DNA of 64,000 bases from Methanooceanicella nereidis (GTDB lineage: Archaea > Halobacteriota > Methanocellia > Methanocellales > Methanocellaceae), in contig NZ_PGCK01000004.1 of assembly GCF_021023085.1 (NCBI RefSeq), positions 186,001 to 250,000 of the forward strand, written 5' to 3'. Shown here in pieces: positions 57,314 through 64,000 of the stretch. The notes under the pieces were generated by a model, which searched no databases, had not been told where the DNA came from, and worked only from the letters and a program-made list of their open reading frames with translations. Within the stretch, counting starts at the first letter, position 1. Every line of letters begins with the position of its first letter. The translations under genes were made by a program, and so were the position numbers.

Positions 57314-57754
57314 ATGGCTGAAGGGATGGATAGGGCTTCAATAAGGGCGCATAAGGATTCGAACACTCTTATCGTCATGAAAAATTCTAATTATACAAGG
57401 CCGATCACGCACAGGGTCAACGTTATCACCGGCATGAATTCACGGTGCCTCGAGCACATGAACATTGACGGGAACCTGGAACTGGGGAAATCCGCGCAGA
57501 TACTGGGAAACGTCAGAGCGAATAAGGTCATACTCGGGCCGGGTTCCCTGATAACCGGAGATCTCCTGGTAGACGGCGACCTCGTAGCTCTTGACAGGTC
57601 AAGAGTGCTTGGAAAAGTACTGTGCAACGGGAGCGCGTTCGTCAGGCCCGGAGTGAAATTCGGCTCGATAGAAGCCGCCGGACTCATAGAGGTATACGGC
57701 AAGAACCCTTCGCCTAACATGAAAGGAAAAGTCGTCGTTAACAAGCAGGAATGA
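57314..57754 (+). CDS. Bactofilin-like polymer-forming protein
   Basis: The 146-residue protein contains a right-handed beta-helix like that of bactofilins: INGNLELGKSAQILGNVRANKVILG-type strands repeat every 12-18 residues (INGNLEL, GSLITGDLLVDGDLV, GSAFVRPGVKFGSI). Bactofilins self-assemble into filaments and often anchor in membranes or organise surfaces. There is no membrane helix. N-terminal residues 1-50 are unstructured and basic. It stands alone. I judge the fold likely, the role open. Confidence 0.7.
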   Translation: MAEGMDRASIRAHKDSNTLIVMKNSNYTRPITHRVNVITGMNSRCLEHMNIDGNLELGKSAQILGNVRANKVILGPGSLITGDLLVDGDLVALDRSRVLGKVLCNGSAFVRPGVKFGSIEAAGLIEVYGKNPSPNMKGKVVVNKQE

Positions 57755-57788
57755 TCTTATAATAAGGCTACGGGCGCCGCCTGCTTTT

Positions 57789-58161
57789 TGACACAAAGGC
57801 GACCAATGACCACTATTTTCACCACAAAGGACACAAAGGTTACCAAGGTACACAAGCCCAACCACAAAGGACACAAAGGTTACCAAGGTACACAAGCCCA
57901 ACCACAAAGGACACAAAGGTTACCAAGGTACACCAAGGATTTCTTTAGACGATAGGCATAGGTTCTGTGGTGCTGTCCCGTTTTTTCTATATTTATATAT
58001 TCGATACATGTGCTTTAAGGCAGTTGTATCGAAATTACAGACAAATAAGGATCATACATGAGATTATACTTAAAAAAAATTGTGTTCCCTGGTTGCCTTC
58101 GTGTCCTTAGTGGTGAAAAACCGTGTACCCTGGTTGCCTTCGTGTCCTAAGTGGTGAAAAG
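57789..58161. repeat. Dispersed CACAAAGG-type element, copy 5, with 40-bp direct repeats
   Basis: The left half holds three direct copies at 57821, 57861 and 57901 with an exact 40-bp period (ACCACAAAGGACACAAAGG, then TTACCAAGGTACACAAGCCC). The right half, 58080-58160, holds two copies of the approximate complement (GTTGCCTTCGTGTCC). No other feature was found in this 530-bp spacer. Confidence 0.85.
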
Positions 58162-58284
58162 TGATGTTGTATTGCCGCATTGTACACCGAATAGTATAAA
58201 AGAAGATTTACCCGTCAAGTATTTTTGGTACGCGCCAGCAAGGATCACATTACTTAATCCTTTAAAGATCGCGACTTCCCGGTC

Positions 58285-60528
58285 TTAGAGCCTTAGCCTG
58301 CGGCATGCGAGAACTGCCTGCCCGAAGGATACTCCGCCGTCACCGCACGGCACTTTGTGGTTAGTGACGAACTTGAGGCCGTTCGCTTCCACTTCATCCC
58401 TTATCGTCTTGCCTATCGCCGCGTTTATAGCCACCCCGCCGCTGAACCCGACGGTGGACACGCCCGAGCCCCTGGCCTCGATGCATGCCTGTTCTGCGAA
58501 GGCTTTTGCAAGCGTGTTCTGCGCTGATGCGGCGATGTCGAACCGGTCCTTTCCTTCGTCCAGGGCTTCCACGACTGATCTGAGAAGGGAACGAGAATCT
58601 ACCATCTTCCTTCCGCTCACCGTCACCGTGCCGCATGAAAGCTTGACGCGGGATGCGTCTCCCTTAAATGCCGCGCTCTCCAGCTTCATCGCCGGCTCGC
58701 CCTCATAAGTGCGCCTGTAGCAGATGCCCAGCGCCGCCGCTATTGCGTCGAGGACCCTGCCCGCGCTTGAGGAGTGCGCTACGTTAAGGCCGGTCTCGAC
58801 TTGCCGCATGACCACGTTCGTCTCTACATCGCTCATGTTAGCAGTAAGGATCTCCTTGAGACGTGAATCCTCTATCTCTCCATATAGTATTCCGGCCACC
58901 ATCCTCAGCGGGAACTTCGTGGCCAGGTCGCCTCCCGGCATCGGCACGGGCAATAACCCCGCAGGATGGCCGTCGCCGAGGAATAATTCTCCGCCCCACA
59001 CAGTGCCGTCCTCTCCGAAGCCGACACCGTCCATAGCGACTCCCACCACGTCATCCAGGTCGGCGCCCTCGACGACGAGTGAGCCGATATGTGCGCGGTG
59101 ATGCTGTACCGTGATGATCTCCGAGCCGAATTTCTCAGCCAGTTCCTTCCCGAGCCTCGTGGACAGGAAAGAGGGGTGCATATCGCATGCTATTACCTCC
59201 GGCACCACCTGTGTCATGCCGAGCAGGCGGTCCACGGTCTCCCTTAAAAATTCCAGCGATAGCGGATTATTGATGTTCCCGAGATGATGGGACACATAGC
59301 ACAGGTCATCCTTATATATGGATATCGTTGAGTTAAGCTCGGGCCCCATCGCCAGTATGGACTTCGGTGCCTTCTCTTTCATGACGAAGGACGTGGGGGC
59401 GTAGCCTCTTGCCATCCTGGCAAAGAACATTCTGCCATCGTTGACGCGCAGGACGGAGTCGTCGCAGCGATTCAGTATGCGGCGGTCATGGACAAGATAG
59501 TGGTCGGCGATGCCTGCAAGCCTCCTGAAAGCCTCTTCGTTATCCTTGACCATTGGCTCCGACGGCAGGTTGGCGCTGGTCATAATGAGCGGCTCGTCGA
59601 TGCCGCTGAACAATAAGTGATGAAAACCCGTGTAGGGTGTCATGAAGCCCACCGTATGCAATCCCGGCGATACGGGCTCGGGGACCTTGCCTTCCTTTCG
59701 GCGTAAAAGGATGATGGGCCTCTTCAACGAGTCTAAAAGCTCTCTTTCCTTATCCGAGATACAGGCATACTCCTCTATCATTTTTAACGGCGCCATCAGC
59801 GCGAAAGGCTGTTCCGGCCTGTTCCTGCGGAGCCTGAGCTTCGGGGTCTCTTCCATCTTACAGCAAAGGTGAAAGCCCCCTACGCCTTTGATGGCCAGTA
59901 TATTGCCCTCTTTGAGAAGCCTTATCGTCTCATCTACGGGAGGCTCCAGGACGTTGCGATCTTTATCAAAGAGTGTTAATTTAGGTCCGCAATGCGGGCA
60001 TGATATGGTCTGGGCGTGATATCTTCTATCCCCGGGATCGGTAAATTCTTTCATGCATTCCGGGCACAGCGGAAAATCGGTCATGGAGGTATTCTCGCGG
60101 TCGTAGGGCAGCGTCTCCATTATTGCGTAGCGCGGCCCGCAGTCGACGCATGATGTGGCCCAGTAGCCCTTATAGTGAGGGTTATGGCGCATGTCCTCTA
60201 TGCACTGGTTACAGATGCCGGTATCGGGCGGTATGAACCCGCCGAACCCGGTTTTTGAGCTCTTGAGAATGGAGAAATCCTTGTATTTTCCTTCATAGGG
60301 CAGGTACGTCACATCCACGGAGTCGACCCTGGATAGCTTCGGGCCGATCTTCAGTTCCGATAAAAAAGCCTCAATGTCGCCTTCCTTGCCCTCTACGACT
60401 ATCTCGACGCTGGTGCCGAGGTTCTTAACATATCCTAAAAGATGATCGGTGTTCGCGAGATTATGGACAAAAGGCCTGAATCCTACACCCTGGACAATAC
60501 CCTTCACTATGAACCTAGCTTTTTTCAT
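58285..60528 (-). CDS. hypF: Carbamoyltransferase HypF
   Basis: HypF makes the thiocarboxamide that supplies cyanide ligands for [NiFe] hydrogenases. The 747-residue protein has an N-terminal acylphosphatase domain (GIVQGVGFRPFVHNL), two zinc-finger pairs (CNQCIEDM, CVDCGPRYAI, CPECMKEF, CPHCGP), a YrdC-like domain, and a Kae1-like domain (VQHHRAHIGSL). No other hyp or hydrogenase genes lie beside it. It begins with ATG at 60528. Confidence 0.95.
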   Translation of the reverse strand: MKKARFIVKGIVQGVGFRPFVHNLANTDHLLGYVKNLGTSVEIVVEGKEGDIEAFLSELKIGPKLSRVDSVDVTYLPYEGKYKDFSILKSSKTGFGGFIPPDTGICNQCIEDMRHNPHYKGYWATSCVDCGPRYAIMETLPYDRENTSMTDFPLCPECMKEFTDPGDRRYHAQTISCPHCGPKLTLFDKDRNVLEPPVDETIRLLKEGNILAIKGVGGFHLCCKMEETPKLRLRRNRPEQPFALMAPLKMIEEYACISDKERELLDSLKRPIILLRRKEGKVPEPVSPGLHTVGFMTPYTGFHHLLFSGIDEPLIMTSANLPSEPMVKDNEEAFRRLAGIADHYLVHDRRILNRCDDSVLRVNDGRMFFARMARGYAPTSFVMKEKAPKSILAMGPELNSTISIYKDDLCYVSHHLGNINNPLSLEFLRETVDRLLGMTQVVPEVIACDMHPSFLSTRLGKELAEKFGSEIITVQHHRAHIGSLVVEGADLDDVVGVAMDGVGFGEDGTVWGGELFLGDGHPAGLLPVPMPGGDLATKFPLRMVAGILYGEIEDSRLKEILTANMSDVETNVVMRQVETGLNVAHSSSAGRVLDAIAAALGICYRRTYEGEPAMKLESAAFKGDASRVKLSCGTVTVSGRKMVDSRSLLRSVVEALDEGKDRFDIAASAQNTLAKAFAEQACIEARGSGVSTVGFSGGVAINAAIGKTIRDEVEANGLKFVTNHKVPCGDGGVSFGQAVLACRRLRL

Positions 60529-60677
60529 AAAATTTTCTCTTTTTTCAGAAATCTTTCAAAAGGTTTATTTCCAATTTGTGATATATTTTTCTATGACGTT
60601 ATGCAGAAAGATGTATATACGTAATGTAATTGTATATTCTCCAAGGACATTAGCTGACGTATGGGGTACAAGTGCCA

Positions 60678-61193
60678 ATGGTGCAGAACATAAAAAGGAC
60701 AAAGATCATTAACGACCCCTCTGACCTGGTGCCGTTATTGCAGGTATTCAACTCAAAACTTCATTCACAGGTATTTGACGAGCTCTCGGCAGGATGGAAA
60801 ACAGAGGAAGAGCTTCGCGAAATTACTGGAAAGGACGTAATCAAGAGCCTTGACGCTCTAAGGCAGGGCGGCCTGATCGAGAACAGGTGGAGGATGCCGG
60901 AGCCCGGGGCATCGCCGGTAATGGAATACAGGACGTCGTACAGTGAGGTCAGGACCAATTTTCAGTGTACAATGAAAGAGCTAAGCGATATTATTATGAT
61001 CGCTTTCTCTATGGACGAGAGCTTAAGAAAACTGTCGGAAGAAATGGAAGTCGAGGTTTTAAAGGGCAACGCATCCCTGTTAAACCTTGTCCGCACTTTC
61101 GATAAAAGCCCTATGTTCCTGAAGGCAGTTGCGAAAAGGTCAAACCGCATAGTTGTTAAAGGACAAAGATTTGAAGTGATAAAGGATAAGTAA
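60678..61193 (+). CDS. Winged-helix regulator
   Basis: The protein of about 171 residues has a helix-turn-helix (FDELSAGWKTEEELREITGKDVIKSLDALRQGGLIENRW, split by position). This is an ArsR/MarR-like pattern, followed by a helical C-terminal region (SMDESLRKLSEEMEVEVL). It lacks a recognisable sensor domain. It is divergent from hypF and 1 bp overlaps the next regulator gene (TAATG), so the two are translationally coupled. An upstream GTG at 60672 is an alternative start. Confidence 0.75.
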   Translation: MVQNIKRTKIINDPSDLVPLLQVFNSKLHSQVFDELSAGWKTEEELREITGKDVIKSLDALRQGGLIENRWRMPEPGASPVMEYRTSYSEVRTNFQCTMKELSDIIMIAFSMDESLRKLSEEMEVEVLKGNASLLNLVRTFDKSPMFLKAVAKRSNRIVVKGQRFEVIKDK

Positions 61194-61975
61194 TGTCAGT
61201 TTTAGAGAAAAAGAGAGAAGTCACGAAGTTCATGATACTCGTAGAGGTCGCTGCAAGCCAGCCTCAACTGAAACAGAGTGACATCGCCGAAAAGCTCGGT
61301 ATAACTCCCCAGGCTATCTCGGAATATGTTAAAAAGCTCGTCTCTGAGGGCATGATAACATCCGAGGGAAGAGGGCAGTATTCCATCACCCCTCTCGGAG
61401 TGGAGCATATAATAAACGATGCCAAAGAGCTGAAAGAATTTTCTGACTATGTGCTGAGCAACGTCGTAGGCCAGGTATCCGCATGGGCTGCCATAGCCCT
61501 GGACGACATTGAAAAAGACCAGACGGTCTACCTCTCCATGAAGGACGGCATCCTTTCATGCAGCGCTAAAAAGAGCACCGGCGCCTCAGGCGTGGCCATA
61601 AATAATGCCAGAGCCGGAAAGGATGTCGGCGTGATGAACCTTAAAGGCCTTATACCGCTCGAAAAAGAGAGGGTAAAGCTCATAAGGGTCCCGACGATCG
61701 TTGACGGCGGGTCCCATAGATCCGACCTGAAGCTGTTGAAGTCTTCCGTGAGCGGTATCGTCGCAGTGGCGGGCATCGAAGCGCTGGCGGCCTGTAAAGC
61801 GGCTAACGTTAAGCCCGATATGATGTTCGGCGCGATAGATGCGATCACAGAAGCCGCGATAAAAGGTGTTACGGGCACTATTGTCATATCAATGGACATG
61901 GTCCCCCATGCGATACAAAAGCTAGAATCCATGGGGATCGACTATGATACCATAGACATAAAGATTAAAAAATGA
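61193..61975 (+). CDS. Winged-helix regulator with C-terminal sensor-like domain
   Basis: The 260-residue protein has a MarR-like N-terminus (QSDIAEKLGITPQAISEYVKKLVSEGMI, split by position) and wing (GQYSITPLGVEHI). The C-terminal 150 residues (YLSMKDGILSCSAKKSTGASG, GIVAVAGIEALAACKAANVKPD) form an alpha/beta domain seen in archaeal regulators of unknown signal. The two coupled regulators may work together, perhaps on hypF across the divergent promoter. No ligand can be named. Confidence 0.75.
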   Translation: MSVLEKKREVTKFMILVEVAASQPQLKQSDIAEKLGITPQAISEYVKKLVSEGMITSEGRGQYSITPLGVEHIINDAKELKEFSDYVLSNVVGQVSAWAAIALDDIEKDQTVYLSMKDGILSCSAKKSTGASGVAINNARAGKDVGVMNLKGLIPLEKERVKLIRVPTIVDGGSHRSDLKLLKSSVSGIVAVAGIEALAACKAANVKPDMMFGAIDAITEAAIKGVTGTIVISMDMVPHAIQKLESMGIDYDTIDIKIKK

Positions 61976-62010
61976 TTTTTTTCGATATGGTCTCCTGTCG
62001 GCCCGCAAGA

Positions 62011-62595
62011 TCAAATCGCTTCCAAGCGTTCATATTTTCTAAGCGCTTCTTTTAGCAAACCCAGGTCTTCCTCGCAAAACAGGTCTTCAAGGGTTATGTC
62101 AGGATATCTTGTCTCTATCAGGCCAGCCATGCATACGCAGCAGGTGCCGTTATCGTATAGCTTACATATGGAGTTGATGCATTTTCCGGGGTTATGGCAA
62201 TGTGATACGTCCCCGGTGAGGTTTTCATATAATTCGTGAAGAGTGACCGCAAGGAGATAGCTTTCCATGCTGCGCGGCATAAAATCGCATTCTTCGGATA
62301 TAGGCTCGACCTTTGACGGAATGGCGACGAACACAAGCTTCTTTTTTACCATGTTGAACCCTATGATATCCGTGTTTTTGAACATCCCGTTGGAGAGGTC
62401 GTCCGTACCTTCAATGAAGAATATCCGGATCCGACCATGCGGGTCCGGCCCCATGGTCATGAAACGTATAAAGTCAGAAGTAGAAAAATTTTTGACCTTT
62501 TTCATATCCGGGTCGTATTCGAGCTCGACGTTGAAAAGCAGGGATAAAGCCTCCCTGAGCATCGGAAAATCTTTATTTGTCACTGCTTTCAGCAT
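62011..62595 (-). CDS. Putative metallopeptidase of archaemetzincin-like type (DUF6775-like)
   Basis: The 194-residue protein contains VTLHELYENLTGDVSHCHNPGKC followed by CKLYDNGTCCVCM, a pattern close to archaemetzincin. In that family HELGHxxGxxHC is followed by Cys groups. Here the third position His of the zinc motif appears to be Glu (HELYE), and a later His sits in SHCH. So the zinc set may be rearranged. There is a strand IRIFFIEGTDDLSNGMF. It is a single gene, and the role is open. The DUF6775 name is from memory. Confidence 0.55.
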   Translation of the reverse strand: MLKAVTNKDFPMLREALSLLFNVELEYDPDMKKVKNFSTSDFIRFMTMGPDPHGRIRIFFIEGTDDLSNGMFKNTDIIGFNMVKKKLVFVAIPSKVEPISEECDFMPRSMESYLLAVTLHELYENLTGDVSHCHNPGKCINSICKLYDNGTCCVCMAGLIETRYPDITLEDLFCEEDLGLLKEALRKYERLEAI

Positions 62596-62795
62596 ATATC
62601 TCCCATACCCGATCCAGAGGCGTCATCCGTTCCGCTTCCATTTTAATATAAAAAATACCATTACTTAGTTTCATATCTATTTATTTTTATATATACTCAT
62701 GTTAGTTTATGTTTTTTACGGCCATGCCCTTAGTATCAAAATTTTGAAAAACGCCAAAAAAGCAAAATAGAAGTAAGTACAGGGTAATAGCAGGG

Positions 62796-63575
62796 ATGGC
62801 TACATATTACGATATCCTTGGCCTTTCAAAGGATTGTGACCAGGAAGAAATTAAAAGAGCCTATCACAGGCTTGCTCTAGAGTATCATCCGGACAAGAAC
62901 AGTTCCTCTGATGCCGGAGAGAAGATGAGGCTCGTTAACGAGGCGTACAGAGTACTATCAGACCCTCAAAAGAGAGAAGACTACGATACGACTCTTTCCT
63001 CACCTTACCCGCAATGGGCGGATGCCGGCCGTTACAACGATGCCCGCAGGGAGAGCGGGACCGGAAACTATTACTGGAGCGCCAGGTGGGGAGGAAATAG
63101 CTCTTCAGGTTACGGATACGGATATTCGGCTCCGCACAGGAGCTATAGATACTACTCCGAGACCATAAGAGGGCCCTCGATCTTTACACTGTTCTATAAC
63201 GCGTTCATGATCGGCGTAGCCTGCGGGCTGTTCATAGGGGCGGCCATGGTCGCCTCACAGTACTTCTCATTCATGAACGTGGGCCCTGCCCTGGCGATAC
63301 TGCTTGCTGTGTCGGCGATCATCGCTCCTGCCTGCTTATCGGTGGCGCTGACAAAAAGCTCGCTGAACGGGCCGTTCGAGGCCGGCCTGCTGGGGACTAT
63401 ATCGGTATCCGCGGCACTTTTTGTATCGGTGCTTATAGCGGGCATCTCAAACCCGGACCTGCTGACATATTACCTGTGCCTGTGCTGCGTAGGGCCATGG
63501 GCTTGCATATTCATCGGATGGCTTCTCGGGTCCCGGACCGCGAAAATATTCTATGGTATGATAACCGCAGACTAA
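62796..63575 (+). CDS. Membrane-bound J-domain protein
   Basis: The 259-residue protein starts with a J domain (YYDILGLSKDCDQEEIKRAY, HPD at residues 32-34 or so). A Ser/Gly/Tyr-rich linker follows (about residues 75-120), then four membrane segments in the C-terminal half. The HPD motif should stimulate an Hsp70 ATPase, so the protein may recruit DnaK to the membrane. It lacks the zinc-finger and C-terminal substrate domains of DnaJ. No DnaK gene is nearby. Confidence 0.85.
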   Translation: MATYYDILGLSKDCDQEEIKRAYHRLALEYHPDKNSSSDAGEKMRLVNEAYRVLSDPQKREDYDTTLSSPYPQWADAGRYNDARRESGTGNYYWSARWGGNSSSGYGYGYSAPHRSYRYYSETIRGPSIFTLFYNAFMIGVACGLFIGAAMVASQYFSFMNVGPALAILLAVSAIIAPACLSVALTKSSLNGPFEAGLLGTISVSAALFVSVLIAGISNPDLLTYYLCLCCVGPWACIFIGWLLGSRTAKIFYGMITAD

Positions 63576-63615
63576 AAGTAGACCGTACCATCAATTTTTG
63601 ATCTTAATAAAAAAT

Positions 63616-63888
63616 CTAGATATTACGGTCGCCTTTGCCTGCACGCTTTTCGACGTCCGGATCAAGGCGGTGATCAAAAAGGTCGTTCATCGGGTTGAAC
63701 TTACAGGACGGGTTCGTCATCGCGGGGTTAAGCGCATCGACTTTGCACGGCGCACCGCCTTTGACGCATACATACGTCTTTGAGTCGGGTATCACGCGCA
63801 GGTGCTCGCACCCGAAACAGCTCTTAGGATAGCTCTTGTTGACCGTTTCCAGAAGTTCTTTCGTAACGTTCGGCTTCATCAGATCCAT
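63616..63888 (-). CDS. Cys-rich small protein
   Basis: The 90-residue protein has CFGCEHLR and, after a spacer, YVCVKGGAPCKVDAL and PSCKFNP, so up to five Cys residues could bind zinc or an Fe-S cluster. It has no membrane segment. I do not recognise a family; it resembles archaeal small Cys-rich proteins of unknown role. It converges with the J-domain gene. Past it, 63889-64000 shows no gene. Confidence 0.6.
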   Translation of the reverse strand: MDLMKPNVTKELLETVNKSYPKSCFGCEHLRVIPDSKTYVCVKGGAPCKVDALNPAMTNPSCKFNPMNDLFDHRLDPDVEKRAGKGDRNI

Positions 63889-64000
63889 ACGACATACAAC
63901 TATGTGGGCACGCAGTTATATAGTTTAATGCCCGGATCCGAATACGGCAATTACCGGCTGGATGCATCCATAGAATAACGATTTATATTATTAGTACAAT

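Noticed and set aside
57599-57916. 105-codon minus-strand frame
   Set aside because: It runs through the 40-bp direct repeats and then overlaps the bactofilin-like gene in the opposite direction. No start signal is seen.
58285-60528. Hydrogenase maturation cluster
   Set aside because: Only hypF is present. No hypABCDE or hydrogenase subunit gene lies in the window.

Overview
The window is the chromosome of a euryarchaeon, most likely a methanogen of the Methanocella type (Methanocellales). Archaeal markers are NMD3, proteasome-activating nucleotidase (PAN), a class I CCA-adding enzyme, GHMP-type shikimate kinase, the secF-secD gene order, a TrmB regulator, a DUF7123 winged-helix protein and a DUF2193 protein, a family I associate with methanogens. 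No mcr or rRNA gene is present, so the order-level assignment is inference. The DNA is moderately GC-rich in genes and AT-rich between them. No prophage, transposase, integrase or CRISPR array was found.

Layout. 1-6.2 kb: start of a Trm5-like tRNA methyltransferase, NMD3, a degenerate Tag-like DNA glycosylase, a glycosyltransferase, and a DtxR-FeoA/FeoB iron operon with two palindromic metal boxes, then a TPR protein. 6.3-10.8 kb: DUF429 protein, lipoprotein, RecA/KaiC-like ATPase with an altered P-loop, beta-lactamase-fold hydrolase, TIM-barrel isomerase, DJ-1 protein. 11-14 kb: sugar genes (GT4 glycosyltransferase, GalT). 14-17.6 kb: aromatic amino-acid genes (shikimate kinase, chorismate mutase, TyrA, AroE). 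17.7-23.1 kb: thymidylate kinase-like protein, dolichol-kinase-like protein, DUF362 ferredoxin, DUF7123, SecF-SecD. 23.4-27.4 kb: PadR, an RDD membrane protein and a MacB-like ABC system with a secreted partner. 27.4-34.2 kb: a TrmB regulator, a TetR regulator, DUF2193, aquaporin, an unknown protein and an ABC-2 exporter. Three inverted repeats of one design (8-nt arms, 10-nt gap) link this block into a possible regulon.

34.4-44.4 kb: PAN, an RNase H-like protein, a winged-helix regulator, a histone-deacetylase-family enzyme, the RNA pair Cca-ThpR, then PolX, a NapH-NapG fusion polyferredoxin and a Tat-type DUF362 lipoprotein in one tight cluster. PolX appears to have lost its polymerase aspartates but kept its PHP nuclease. 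44.6-51.5 kb: DedA, a low-complexity secreted protein, two tandem DMT transporters, a PD-(D/E)XK-like protein, a phosphatase and an HD hydrolase. 52.6-54.4 kb: a tiny protein, a membrane protein and a radical SAM/SPASM enzyme. 55-64 kb: tRNA-Thr, peroxiredoxin, WrbA-like flavoprotein, bactofilin-like protein, HypF, two winged-helix regulators, a putative metallopeptidase, a membrane J-protein and a Cys-rich small protein.

The intergenic DNA is unusual. A family of hairpin elements built from a roughly 9-nt word (CACAAAGG-like) recurs at least six times. One spacer holds an inverted repeat with arms of about 235 nt, and another holds seven 39-bp tandem repeats beside a strongly self-complementary GC-rich segment. 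These elements, the TrmB-type boxes, the NapH-NapG fusion and the catalytically altered repair enzymes are the main leads.
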